DNA from: Flavobacteriales bacterium
GTDB lineage: Bacteria; Bacteroidota; Bacteroidia; Flavobacteriales_D; Crocinitomicaceae
Direction: 5' to 3'
NCBI GenBank assembly: GCA_947454525.1
Contig: CANGJM010000001.1
Coordinates: 124,001-188,000, forward strand
Length of the DNA stretch: 64,000 nt
The stretch's first letter is position 1, and each line of letters begins with the position of its first letter. Positions 1-8,635 of the stretch are shown piece after piece. Position numbers and translations under genes: made by a program. The notes below the pieces were generated by a model, which was not told the DNA's origin, searched no databases, and saw only the letters and a program-made list of their open reading frames with translations.

Positions 1-50
1 CCTTTATTTTCCGTTTCTTTTTTCCAACTTTGTAGCTCAAATTAAGTCAA

Positions 51-1493
51 ATGGAAAAGCTGCAAAATTTCATCAATGGGACCTATGTTCCACCGAAGAA
101 TGGACAATACATCGACAATTATGAACCGGCAACGGGACAAGTTTACGCTTTAATTCCGGATTCGGATGAAGAAGATGTGTTTGATGCAGTCGATGCTGCT
201 GAAAAAGCATTCCCTATTTGGTCTAAAATGTCGATTGAAGAACGCAGTAAAATACTCGTTCGACTTTCAGAAGGCATTGAAAATAACATGAATGAATTTG
301 TTCAAGCGGAAAGCCGGGACAACGGGAAACCGGTTTCATTAGCCGCCCACGTGGACATTCCTCGAGCGGTTTCGAATTTCCATTTCTTCGCGACAGCCAT
401 TACACATTTCGCTTCGGAGTCGCACCTGATGGAGGGAGTTGGCATCAACGTCACCACACGCAAACCCATCGGCATCGTTGGATGTATTTCACCTTGGAAC
501 TTGCCCTTGTATTTGTTTTCATGGAAAATCGCTCCAGCATTAGCAGCTGGAAACTGTGTTATTGCGAAGCCATCGGAAATCACCCCATACACAGCTTATT
601 TATTGGGTAAAATTGCTCAAGAAGCAGGAATGCCTGCAGGCGTACTAAATATTCTACACGGAACCGGACCAAAGGTTGGTGATGCGATTGTGAAACATCC
701 GAAAATCAAAGCGATTTCATTTACTGGTGGAACCAAAACAGGGGAGTACATCGCTCGCACTGCCGGACCCATGTTTAAAAAACTGTCTTTGGAGTTGGGC
801 GGGAAAAATCCAAACATCATTTTTGCAGATTGTGATTTCGATGACATGTTAAGTACAACCATTCGTTCCTCATTTGCCAATCAAGGTCAAATTTGTCTGT
901 GCGGATCACGCATTTTTGTCGAACGTCCGATTTATGAGAAATTCAAGGAAGCATTTGTAGCCAAAGTTTCGAAATCAAAGGTTTCTTTTCCAACTGATCC
1001 AGAAGCGAAATTGGGAGCAATCGTTTCAGAGTCGCACATGGAGAAAATCTTATCCTACATCGAATTAGCAAAACAAGAAGGAGGAACGATTCTAACGGGT
1101 GGAAAGCGCGTACACCTTGCTGCTCCGTATGATCAAGGATATTACATTGAACCAACTATTATCGAAGGACTTTCCTACGATTGTCGTACCAACCAAGAAG
1201 AAATTTTCGGTCCAGTGGTAACCATCACTCCATTCGATACAGAAGAAGAAGCGTTGATGATGGCCAACTCAACGGAATATGGATTGGCAGGAACAATTTG
1301 GACATCCAACTTAAAACGTGCACACCGCGTGGCAGACGAATTACAATCCGGAATTGTTTGGGTGAATGCTTGGCTTGTTCGCGATTTAAGAACGCCGTTT
1401 GGAGGAGTGAAAGCTTCGGGTGTTGGACGCGAAGGTGGATGGGAAGCACTGCGATTTTTTACGGAAGCAAAAAATATTTTTATCAAGTACTGA
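51..1493 (+). CDS. aldehyde dehydrogenase, 2-hydroxymuconic semialdehyde dehydrogenase-like
   Basis: Full-length NAD(P)-dependent aldehyde dehydrogenase of 480 residues, the usual family size. The sequence shows the cofactor-binding segment with PWNLPLY and AKPSEITP, the FTGGTKTG loop, the general base Glu248 in LELGGK and the catalytic Cys282 in GQICLCGSR, followed by EEIFGPV. The overall pattern is closest to 2-hydroxymuconic or aminomuconic semialdehyde dehydrogenases of tryptophan/kynurenine and aromatic catabolism, but no other gene of such a pathway is in the window, so the substrate is inferred. Cytoplasmic; no signal peptide. The stop overlaps the start of the next gene (TGATG), so the two are probably co-transcribed. 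Confidence 0.9.
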   Translation: MEKLQNFINGTYVPPKNGQYIDNYEPATGQVYALIPDSDEEDVFDAVDAAEKAFPIWSKMSIEERSKILVRLSEGIENNMNEFVQAESRDNGKPVSLAAHVDIPRAVSNFHFFATAITHFASESHLMEGVGINVTTRKPIGIVGCISPWNLPLYLFSWKIAPALAAGNCVIAKPSEITPYTAYLLGKIAQEAGMPAGVLNILHGTGPKVGDAIVKHPKIKAISFTGGTKTGEYIARTAGPMFKKLSLELGGKNPNIIFADCDFDDMLSTTIRSSFANQGQICLCGSRIFVERPIYEKFKEAFVAKVSKSKVSFPTDPEAKLGAIVSESHMEKILSYIELAKQEGGTILTGGKRVHLAAPYDQGYYIEPTIIEGLSYDCRTNQEEIFGPVVTITPFDTEEEALMMANSTEYGLAGTIWTSNLKRAHRVADELQSGIVWVNAWLVRDLRTPFGGVKASGVGREGGWEALRFFTEAKNIFIKY

Positions 1494-2749
1494 TGAGAAA
1501 ATTGATCATTCTTTTGTTGTTCGCTGGGCAATTAAACGCTCAATTAGAGCCCCACATGTTTCAAATCAAAACGAATGAAATTGTTTCGTGGAATTATCAT
1601 TTTGGAGATGATTTTGAAGGAGCAACTGTCGATGAGTCAAAATGGCACAAGCGCTATCCTTGGGGTGGATTGTTAGCTGACCAAAAACAATACGCTTCAC
1701 CAGAAATGTTGAGTCAGCAAGTAGGTATTTTGCATTTGAAGGTCAAAGATAACAAAGGATTTTATCCCGTTGAAGATTGGATGATCAACCACGAAGAAGC
1801 GAAAAAACATGGTTTAGAAATCCAAGGAAATGGTGTTAAATTAGATTATATCACGTCCTGTATTTGGAGCAAGCAAGCATTTCGTTACGGATATTTCGAA
1901 ATTCGCGCAAAGGTACCATCCGGACAAGGTTTGTGGCCTGCATTTTGGTTGTATGGACAAAATCAAAAGGATGAAATTGATTTCATGGAAATGAAAGGAG
2001 AACGTCCCAATGAAGTACACATCGATGTTCATTGTCCTGATTCCTGTGAAAAGGTATTCACTAAACCCTTCGGATTACCAAAAAACTGGGGTGGATGGGT
2101 AAAAATGAACCAACAATTGACAGATGAATACGTGACCTATTCTGGTGTTTGGCTTCCAAATTCCTTGACGTATTTTGTCAATGGTGTCCCAGTTTCACAT
2201 TATGCAGGTGATTTCGATACGCCCATGAATGTCATTGCCAATATGGCGGTTGCACGCGATGGATTTGCATTCAATCCAGGACCGAATGCGGAAACGAAAT
2301 TTCCAGCTGATTACCAAGTGGACTACATTCGTGTGTGGAAGTTGACTTCGGATAATGAATATAAAGCAAGTAAATTCCTTGGAGCAAATACATCCATTTC
2401 ACCGCTAAAATATGGAAATCACGAACTGAATACGGATGATGCGGACATGAGCATTAAGCGAAAAGTTCGTTATGTTTTCGACAAAAGACAGGCCTCAACG
2501 GAATTGGGTTTTCTTTCGTTTACTCCAATCCTAACGAATCCAGGGAACTCTGTTGGAATGTATCTGATTCAATTTAATGGTGCAAACCCGAGCGAAGTAG
2601 AGATTTCCATGCAAGATGAATATAGAAATGTCTTTTCAGTAGTAAAAACATCGGCAGGATTACATGAGTTAAGTTTCCCCAAAAAAGGAATTTATCAGAT
2701 CACGATTTTATCCGGAAAGAACAAAGCAGTATTCACGGTCACCATTTAA
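1493..2749 (+). CDS. secreted glycoside hydrolase family 16 protein
   Basis: Predicted secreted beta-glucanase-type enzyme (418 aa). An N-terminal signal peptide (about residues 1-17, ending LNAQ) is followed by a GH16 jelly-roll domain with the signature ExDxxE in DEIDFMEMKG: nucleophile Glu161, Asp163 and acid/base Glu166. GH16 enzymes cleave beta-1,3/1,4-glucans, agar or carrageenan; the exact substrate cannot be read from sequence. A C-terminal extension of about 120 residues ends in a short beta-rich tail (VFTVTI) resembling sorting or accessory domains. The reading frame is open upstream to 1181, but the ATG at 1493 fits the signal peptide and overlaps the upstream stop. The gene converges on the next one with 11 bp overlap. 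Confidence 0.85.
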   Translation: MRKLIILLLFAGQLNAQLEPHMFQIKTNEIVSWNYHFGDDFEGATVDESKWHKRYPWGGLLADQKQYASPEMLSQQVGILHLKVKDNKGFYPVEDWMINHEEAKKHGLEIQGNGVKLDYITSCIWSKQAFRYGYFEIRAKVPSGQGLWPAFWLYGQNQKDEIDFMEMKGERPNEVHIDVHCPDSCEKVFTKPFGLPKNWGGWVKMNQQLTDEYVTYSGVWLPNSLTYFVNGVPVSHYAGDFDTPMNVIANMAVARDGFAFNPGPNAETKFPADYQVDYIRVWKLTSDNEYKASKFLGANTSISPLKYGNHELNTDDADMSIKRKVRYVFDKRQASTELGFLSFTPILTNPGNSVGMYLIQFNGANPSEVEISMQDEYRNVFSVVKTSAGLHELSFPKKGIYQITILSGKNKAVFTVTI

Positions 2750-3767
2750 TGCGATCGATGATTCCTTGTTTTTTATTTTCCTTAACGGGGAATCGATATC
2801 CACCTACAAGTTTAATGGTGTAGAAGGATTGACGGTAGATCAATTCATTGAAGCGAATCGATTTGTTGTCAAAATCGGTCACGAGGAACAGGAAATGTTT
2901 AGGTGTGGTATAGCCACCCATGATGCGGATATCGTAACGAGGCGCGAGTCCTAAAAAGCCGCGGAAATCCCCATTAACCTGGTAGTATTTCGCTTGAATG
3001 ACCGGTCCGAATCCAGCCCAACCGGCAATTTGCCAATTCTTAAAACGATTCACGTAAGCGTAACCTGGAACGAAACCGACATCGAAGGCCGAAAAGGTAC
3101 TACTCATTGTTTTGGAGTTTTGTTCATCCTGCAAAACCGTAGGAATAAGTCCTGCATTTTTCGTGTCCACTCCGAAGAAATTCATTGTTCCTTTCACGTA
3201 CCAGGTATGAACTAGTTTTGTGTAATACGAGCGTTTTCCAAGCAAGGCTCCCATTTTGAAATCTTTGTGATGGAAATACCAAGCGTTCGCAGAAATATTC
3301 AAGGACTGAATTTTCGGCTGAATGGAATTTCGATGAGCCTCATCTAATGTACTATCCCAGCGATTGGCATCTTGAATCGAAAAACCTCGAATGTACTTAA
3401 ATTCAAAGTCGTAATATACCTTCTTGTAGCTGAAGTCCATCCCCAAGTTATATTGCCTAGATCTCCCGTAATTGCTTGCATCTCGGATGTTGCCAATGTT
3501 TGGAATGCTCAAGCGAAGGACAAACCATTTGTAATTAAAGCCCAATCTCAAGAAGGGCGCTAGGTTATTTTTAAAGGTGATTTTATCGATTTCGCTGGTC
3601 AAGGGATACTGCAACGTAAAGGGTGCAGAGGTGTAGCCTGTTTCCGCCGAAATGATTTTCGCGTCGCTAAAATCCAAGATGTTAGGATTCGTTTGCGCAG
3701 GCAAACTCATTGTCAACAACAGACAAAGACTACTGATGAATGTCCTCAAGGTCCAAGATAAATGCAT
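2739..3767 (-). CDS. DUF4421 outer-membrane protein
   Basis: A 342-residue protein with an N-terminal signal peptide (LCLLLTMSLPAQ) followed by alternating beta-strand segments rich in Tyr, Phe and Gly, as in an outer-membrane barrel. The GFNYKWFVLRLSIP and YRQSFYTIKLVGGYRF segments are typical of DUF4421, a Bacteroidota family of unknown function. The frame extends to a TTG at 3779, but the ATG at 3767 is preferred. The gene begins inside the 3-prime end of the upstream peptidase gene (38 bp overlap with this start), so it is probably translated from the same mRNA. Confidence 0.75.
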   Translation of the reverse strand: MHLSWTLRTFISSLCLLLTMSLPAQTNPNILDFSDAKIISAETGYTSAPFTLQYPLTSEIDKITFKNNLAPFLRLGFNYKWFVLRLSIPNIGNIRDASNYGRSRQYNLGMDFSYKKVYYDFEFKYIRGFSIQDANRWDSTLDEAHRNSIQPKIQSLNISANAWYFHHKDFKMGALLGKRSYYTKLVHTWYVKGTMNFFGVDTKNAGLIPTVLQDEQNSKTMSSTFSAFDVGFVPGYAYVNRFKNWQIAGWAGFGPVIQAKYYQVNGDFRGFLGLAPRYDIRIMGGYTTPKHFLFLVTDFDNKSIRFNELIYRQSFYTIKLVGGYRFPVKENKKQGIIDRIKW

Positions 3768-5775
3768 AAACTTTTGCAATTTCTAATCGTTCGCTACTTC
3801 TTCCAGATCCTCCACCGTGACCAGCATCCATGTTACATTCAAAAACCAGTGGATTGTTATTCGTTCTCAAGGCACGTAACTTTGCTACGTATTTCATCGG
3901 TTCCCAATACTGCACTTGCGAGTCGTGGTATCCAGTCGTGATGAACATCGCTGGATAATGCATGGAACGCAAATTATCGTAAGGGGAATATTTCAACATG
4001 TATTCGTAAAATTCTTGTTCCTGTGGATTCCCCCATTCTTCCCACTCACCGGTTGTCAATGGAATGCTGACGTCTAACATGGTGGTTACCACATCGACAA
4101 AAGGTACTTGGGAAATAATTCCTTTCCACAGATATGGAGCCATGTTGGTGATAGCACCCATTAATAAGCCACCCGCTGATCCACCTTGTGCATAAAACTT
4201 TGACGCATCGCCATAGCCTTTCATGCTTAAGTATTCCGCTGCATTGATAAAGTCGGTAAAGGTGTTTATTTTCTTGGTGAATTTTCCATCTTCATACCAG
4301 TGCTCTCCCATGTACTTGCTTCCGCGAATGTGCGCAACAGCATAGATGAATCCACGGTTGAGCAAACTGACACGTGTTGCACTGAATACATCCGGAAGTG
4401 TATATCCGTAGGAGCCGTAACCATAGAGCAAACAAGGAGCATTTTTTAAATCAATTCCTTTTTTATACACCAAGGAAACGGGAATGTGCGTTCCATCATT
4501 GGCCAAAGCCCAAATGCGTTCAGATTGATAATCCGTTGAATCAAAGTTGGGATCCAGTAATTTTTTCTCAAACCAGATTGTTTGTTCACCTGTTAGGATG
4601 GAATAACGATACACCCTTGATGGTGTGGTCATGGAATTATAGGTATAGAAAATGTCCGTTGCGTCGTAGGAATCATTCACACCTAATCCAAGAAAATACG
4701 TTTCTTCCTCGAAAGAAATATAGCGCTCTTCGTTTTCGGTTTTGATTCTTAATTTGCGCAATCCGTTTTGACGTTCTTCGATTAACAGGAAGTCTTTGAA
4801 TACAGAAATGTCCTCCAAAAGTATTTGAGGATCATGCGCGACAATTTCTTGACAGTTGCTTAATCCCTCAGGAATCGTTGCCGTAAAAAGTATTTTTTTA
4901 TTTGGAGCATTGTCATTGCTCAAGAGGTAAAATCCATTTTCGTGGTGACTGACTTCATAAATGTGTCCTGCGGAACGTGGCAAAAACACCTGTGCTTTGC
5001 CCTCCGCTTGGTTCGCGTTTACCAGTAAAATTTCAGAAGTCGTTGAACTGTGACAAGCAATGAGGATGAACGCATCATCCAACGTTTTGCTAATGCTCAC
5101 ATAATAGCGTTCATCATCCTCTTGAAAAACAAGGATGTCTTCCGATTCTTTTGTTCCCAGTTTGTGACGAAAAACCTGGAATTCACGGAGGGTCTCTGGA
5201 TCCTTTTTGATGTAGAAAATCGTTTGATGATCATTCGCCCATACAATGCTACCATCCGTATCGTGGATGAGGTCCTCGTAGAAACTTCCATCCGCATTCT
5301 TGCGAAATCGAATTTCGTATTTTCGGCGTCCCACAAAATCTTCGGAAATAGCCAAGGTTTGATCATCCAACGACGGACTCCATTCGGCCAATTCGTAGAA
5401 TGAATGTCCATCAGCACGTTCGTTTTCATCCAGAAAAACATGTTCTACATCATTCTCCCAGCGAATAAGCACGGAATAATCTTTTCCTTCTTGCTGTCTA
5501 ATTTGATACGTGTGCTTCTGTAAAATAAAAGGCGCACTCACATCGTTCGGATTAATCCTTGCCTCAAATTCATCTACCAGTCCTTGCACCAGTCCATTGA
5601 TGGGTTCAAAATACGCTTCACAATAGGAATTTTCTTCTTGCAAGTTGTCCAGTACTTCTTTCGAATCACGTTGATTCATCCAAAAATAAGGATCCTTGCG
5701 TTGGTGTCCATGTTCCATTAAAACATGAGGAACTGTTGTTGCAATCGGTTCAGTAAGAGGAGGTCTTTTGGACAT
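3730..5775 (-). CDS. ptrB: S9 family serine peptidase (oligopeptidase B)
   Basis: Prolyl-oligopeptidase-family enzyme of 681 aa, close to the size of bacterial oligopeptidase B. An N-terminal beta-propeller half (PHVLMEHGHQRKDPYFWM at the front) is followed by the alpha/beta-hydrolase half. Catalytic triad: Ser533 in GGSAGG, Asp618 in TTGYHDSQV and His653 in DAGHGG. It degrades small peptides, typically after basic residues if truly oligopeptidase B; that specificity is inferred from family resemblance. There is no signal peptide. It is divergent from the methyltransferase gene at 5871 across a 95-bp spacer. Confidence 0.9.
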   Translation of the reverse strand: MSKRPPLTEPIATTVPHVLMEHGHQRKDPYFWMNQRDSKEVLDNLQEENSYCEAYFEPINGLVQGLVDEFEARINPNDVSAPFILQKHTYQIRQQEGKDYSVLIRWENDVEHVFLDENERADGHSFYELAEWSPSLDDQTLAISEDFVGRRKYEIRFRKNADGSFYEDLIHDTDGSIVWANDHQTIFYIKKDPETLREFQVFRHKLGTKESEDILVFQEDDERYYVSISKTLDDAFILIACHSSTTSEILLVNANQAEGKAQVFLPRSAGHIYEVSHHENGFYLLSNDNAPNKKILFTATIPEGLSNCQEIVAHDPQILLEDISVFKDFLLIEERQNGLRKLRIKTENEERYISFEEETYFLGLGVNDSYDATDIFYTYNSMTTPSRVYRYSILTGEQTIWFEKKLLDPNFDSTDYQSERIWALANDGTHIPVSLVYKKGIDLKNAPCLLYGYGSYGYTLPDVFSATRVSLLNRGFIYAVAHIRGSKYMGEHWYEDGKFTKKINTFTDFINAAEYLSMKGYGDASKFYAQGGSAGGLLMGAITNMAPYLWKGIISQVPFVDVVTTMLDVSIPLTTGEWEEWGNPQEQEFYEYMLKYSPYDNLRSMHYPAMFITTGYHDSQVQYWEPMKYVAKLRALRTNNNPLVFECNMDAGHGGGSGRSSERLEIAKVYAFILDLEDIHQ

Positions 5776-5858
5776 ATAAAGTACGTTCGAACGATAAAAA
5801 ATTGGTCGTTCTGTGGATGAGATTGTACAAATTTAGTCAATATCTGCCTTTTATATTT

Positions 5859-5866
5859 TACCTTTG
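5859..5866 (+). promoter_or_regulatory. -7 promoter element TACCTTTG of the methyltransferase gene
   Basis: Matches the Bacteroidota -7 consensus TAnnTTTG. Its last G lies 4 nt before the GTG start at 5871, so transcription should begin at or next to the start codon. Confidence 0.55.
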
Positions 5867-5870
5867 AATA

Positions 5871-6644
5871 GTGAAGAAGTTGTACAAGTTATTATTGAAT
5901 CGTTTACCACGTCCATTACTCATCCGATTGAGTTATGTTTTCCGTCTTTTTGCTCCGACCTTGTACCGAGGAAACAAAGTGGAATGTCCCGTTTGTGAAC
6001 GATCCTTTTCGAAGTTTTTATCCTACGGTTCCGACGTGGCACATAGAGAAAATGTTCTTTGTCCCTATGACCTAACCTTGGAGCGTCACCGTTTGATGTG
6101 GCTTTATTTACAACAAGAAAGCACTTTCTTTACAGCGGAAAATTTATCCGTTCTGCATGTTGCACCAGAACAATGTTTTATCGATCGTTTTCGTGCACAA
6201 AAAAACTTGAACTATTTAACGGGAGATTTGGTTTCGCCATTGGCAGATATTCACTTCGACTTGCATCACATTCCTTTAGAAGACAATCGTTTTGATGTGG
6301 TTTTTTGCAACCATGTGATGGAACATGTCGATGATCCTTTGCAATGCATGCGTGAACTTTTCCGTGTGATGAAACCTGGTGGATGGGCAATCATGCAAGT
6401 ACCACAAGATTTTACGCGTGAAACGACCTACGAAGATCCAAGTATTACGAGTCCGGCAGAGCGCGAAAAACATTTCTGGCAAAAAGACCATGTGCGTTTA
6501 TTCGGTAAAGACTATCCGCAATGGTTGGAAAAAGCAGGATTCACCGTGACAGAATTCGATTTGAACAAGCATTTTACATCGGAACAAATCGAACGATTCC
6601 GTTTGATGAAAAATGAAGTTTTGTACATCTTCCATAAATCATAA
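5871..6644 (+). CDS. class I SAM-dependent methyltransferase
   Basis: 257-residue protein with a methyltransferase type 11 domain. After a basic N-terminal helix it has a CPVC...CPY cysteine cluster (about residues 40-65) that could bind zinc. The Rossmann part follows: a LSVLHVAPEQ first strand in place of the usual glycine-rich loop, and FDVVFCNHVMEHVDDP, the strand-4 signature. The substrate is unknown; such proteins sit near cell-envelope and glycan genes but none is adjacent here. The start is GTG, chosen because the next codons (KKLYKLL) follow the -7 element and no ATG lies nearby. The next gene begins 3 bp after the stop. Confidence 0.8.
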   Translation: MKKLYKLLLNRLPRPLLIRLSYVFRLFAPTLYRGNKVECPVCERSFSKFLSYGSDVAHRENVLCPYDLTLERHRLMWLYLQQESTFFTAENLSVLHVAPEQCFIDRFRAQKNLNYLTGDLVSPLADIHFDLHHIPLEDNRFDVVFCNHVMEHVDDPLQCMRELFRVMKPGGWAIMQVPQDFTRETTYEDPSITSPAEREKHFWQKDHVRLFGKDYPQWLEKAGFTVTEFDLNKHFTSEQIERFRLMKNEVLYIFHKS

Positions 6645-6647
6645 GCC

Positions 6648-7622
6648 ATGAAAAAGCTGATTTTTCTGTTGTTTTTGCCCTTCTTGGGACTTTCACAAAA
6701 AAATATTTTCTTGAAATTGAAGCCGGTTTTTGACACGCAGTCCTTTCAGACACAGACGGTTTACACAGGCAATAATGGACAAGAAGTGACGCTGGATTAT
6801 TTCAAATATTACTTGGCGGACATTACGATCATTCACGATGGTGGACAAGTATTAACCTTGGGAGAAACCGTTTATTTGATTGACGATGTGAATTACACAG
6901 TCTATTTAGGCGCACATCCGGTGACAACTGTTGAACAAGTGAATTTCTTAATTGGTGTGCCGAAACGATTCAATACACAGTCAGGAGCATTGGCACAAGA
7001 CATTTCAAGTTACGACGCTTCGAACGCATTGAGTTTTCAATCTCCTTCGATGTATTGGGGCTGGTCTTCTGGATACATGCACATGATTACAGGAGGCAAG
7101 GCAGATGGAAACAATGACAATGTTCCGGAATCGTATTTTGAATTGCACAACCTTGGAAACAATAACCAGCAAATGGTGACGAAAAACAATATTATTCAAG
7201 CCAATCCAAATGCCAATCAAGTGGATTTAAATTTTGACTGTCACATCGATCGATGGTTGAATGGAATTAATCTCGCTACGCTTGGTGTTTTACATGATGA
7301 AACAGGATTGAACATCACAGCGATGCAAAACGTGAATACGCAAGTTGTTTTTGATCAACCTGCTAATGCAGAAATTTCAACCGTTAGTCAATCTGCTATT
7401 CAGTTTTCCTCACAACAAGGAGCGATACAATGTTCATGGACCGGCCAGCTTTCCGAAACGGAAATCACGCTTTTTGATGCCTTTGGACGTGAGATGCGCA
7501 AGCAAAGTTTAGGAAATACGCTAGGACAATTTACGTGGATTGGCCTAACACCGGGAATGTACTTCGTACACTATTCAGGTAAAAACGGACAATCACAAAG
7601 TCGACAAGTAGTGGTATTCTGA
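6648..7622 (+). CDS. MbnP-family copper-binding protein with C-terminal T9SS-like sorting domain
   Basis: 324 aa with a signal peptide (LFLPFLGLSQ). Residues 20-220 match the MbnP family: LDYFKYYLADITI, VNFLIGVPKRFNTQSGAL and the WxW motif MYWGWSSGY (Trp137, Trp139). In the characterised methanobactin system the partner di-haem enzyme MbnH oxidises an MbnP tryptophan to kynurenine and the product binds copper. Residues 240-324 form a C-terminal sorting-like domain (ITLFDAFGREM ... LTPGMYFVHY), suggesting T9SS export, unlike periplasmic MbnP of proteobacteria. The next gene is the expected MbnH partner and overlaps by 1 bp (TGATG). No methanobactin precursor gene was seen. Confidence 0.8.
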   Translation: MKKLIFLLFLPFLGLSQKNIFLKLKPVFDTQSFQTQTVYTGNNGQEVTLDYFKYYLADITIIHDGGQVLTLGETVYLIDDVNYTVYLGAHPVTTVEQVNFLIGVPKRFNTQSGALAQDISSYDASNALSFQSPSMYWGWSSGYMHMITGGKADGNNDNVPESYFELHNLGNNNQQMVTKNNIIQANPNANQVDLNFDCHIDRWLNGINLATLGVLHDETGLNITAMQNVNTQVVFDQPANAEISTVSQSAIQFSSQQGAIQCSWTGQLSETEITLFDAFGREMRKQSLGNTLGQFTWIGLTPGMYFVHYSGKNGQSQSRQVVVF

Positions 7623-8608
7623 TGAAAATCATTCGTTTTTCCGGACCCTTTCTTTTGTTATTTTTGCTCGCACTTTCCTTGTTGAAGTGCAAGAGTCCTT
7701 TGAATTTAAACGAGGGAATTGTCGTTCCAACTCCAAATGATAATCCACAAACAGATGCAAAGATCGAACTCGGAAGAAAATTGTTTTTCGACACACGCCT
7801 TTCCATCGATGGAACCGTTTCTTGTGCCACATGTCACAAACCAGGCAGAGCTTTTACAGATAATTTAACAGTCAGTGAGGGAATCAAAGGACAACATACG
7901 GAACGTAATTCACCGAGTATTCTGAATGCAGCCTTCCTTAAAACTGCGATGTTTGATGCGCACTTGGAAACATTGGAGTTACAAGTCATCGTTCCCATTC
8001 AGGAAAAAACGGAAATGGGTCACAACATGAAGGACTTGATGAAAGTGTTGAGAGCCGATCCGGAATACCAAAAAGCAGCGAAAGAAATTTACGGCCGTGA
8101 TTTTGATGCGTGGGTCTTAACTCGAAGCATCTCGGCGTATGAGCGTAGTTTGGTGTCGATGAATTCTCGATTTGATCAATATCAAAAGGGAAACAAAAAC
8201 GCGATTAATGCAACGGAAAAAGCGGGATGGAAACTGTTTTCTGAAACCTTGTATTGTACGAAATGTCATCCGGCTCCGCATTTCACGACCTATGTTGCGG
8301 AGAACAACGGACTCTATGCATCCTACGAGGGAAAAAGCGACCAAGGACGTTTCCGTATTCACCATGATTCCTTGGATATCGGAAAATTCAAAGTTCCTTC
8401 CTTGCGAAATTTACCCTTGACTTTCCCCTATATGCACGATGGAAGTTTAGCCACGATGGATGAGGTGCTCGATCATTACGTCAAAGGTGGAAATGGACAT
8501 CCTTTACAAAACAAAACCATCGTTCCATTTACCTTGACTCCTCAAGAAAGAAAGCAGTTGAAAGCCTTTTTCAATAGCTTGATCGATGTGAGTTATTTAA
8601 ACCAATAA
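7622..8608 (+). CDS. di-haem cytochrome c peroxidase/MauG-family protein, MbnH-like lipoprotein
   Basis: 328 aa with a lipoprotein signal (LLALSLLKC, lipobox Cys near residue 21). There are two c-type haem motifs, CATCH (Cys68-His72) and CTKCH (Cys212-His216), in the spacing of bacterial di-haem peroxidases/MauG; LGRKLFFDTRLS and PSLRNLPLTFPYMHDGS are family signatures. Its location directly behind an MbnP gene argues for the MbnH subgroup, which performs a post-translational tryptophan-to-kynurenine oxidation, rather than for peroxide detoxification. It is probably anchored at the periplasmic or outer-membrane face. Confidence 0.85.
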   Translation: MKIIRFSGPFLLLFLLALSLLKCKSPLNLNEGIVVPTPNDNPQTDAKIELGRKLFFDTRLSIDGTVSCATCHKPGRAFTDNLTVSEGIKGQHTERNSPSILNAAFLKTAMFDAHLETLELQVIVPIQEKTEMGHNMKDLMKVLRADPEYQKAAKEIYGRDFDAWVLTRSISAYERSLVSMNSRFDQYQKGNKNAINATEKAGWKLFSETLYCTKCHPAPHFTTYVAENNGLYASYEGKSDQGRFRIHHDSLDIGKFKVPSLRNLPLTFPYMHDGSLATMDEVLDHYVKGGNGHPLQNKTIVPFTLTPQERKQLKAFFNSLIDVSYLNQ

Positions 8609-8623
8609 GTCAAGAATCCTCCG

Positions 8624-8631
8624 TATTTTTG
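8624..8631 (+). promoter_or_regulatory. -7 promoter element TATTTTTG of mnmE
   Basis: TAnnTTTG match whose final G is 4 nt upstream of the mnmE ATG at 8636, predicting a leaderless transcript. Confidence 0.55.
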
Positions 8632-8635
8632 TGCC

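Noticed and set aside
1181-1492. Upstream extension of the GH16 gene
   Set aside because: It lies antiphase inside the aldehyde dehydrogenase gene, and the signal peptide begins at 1493.
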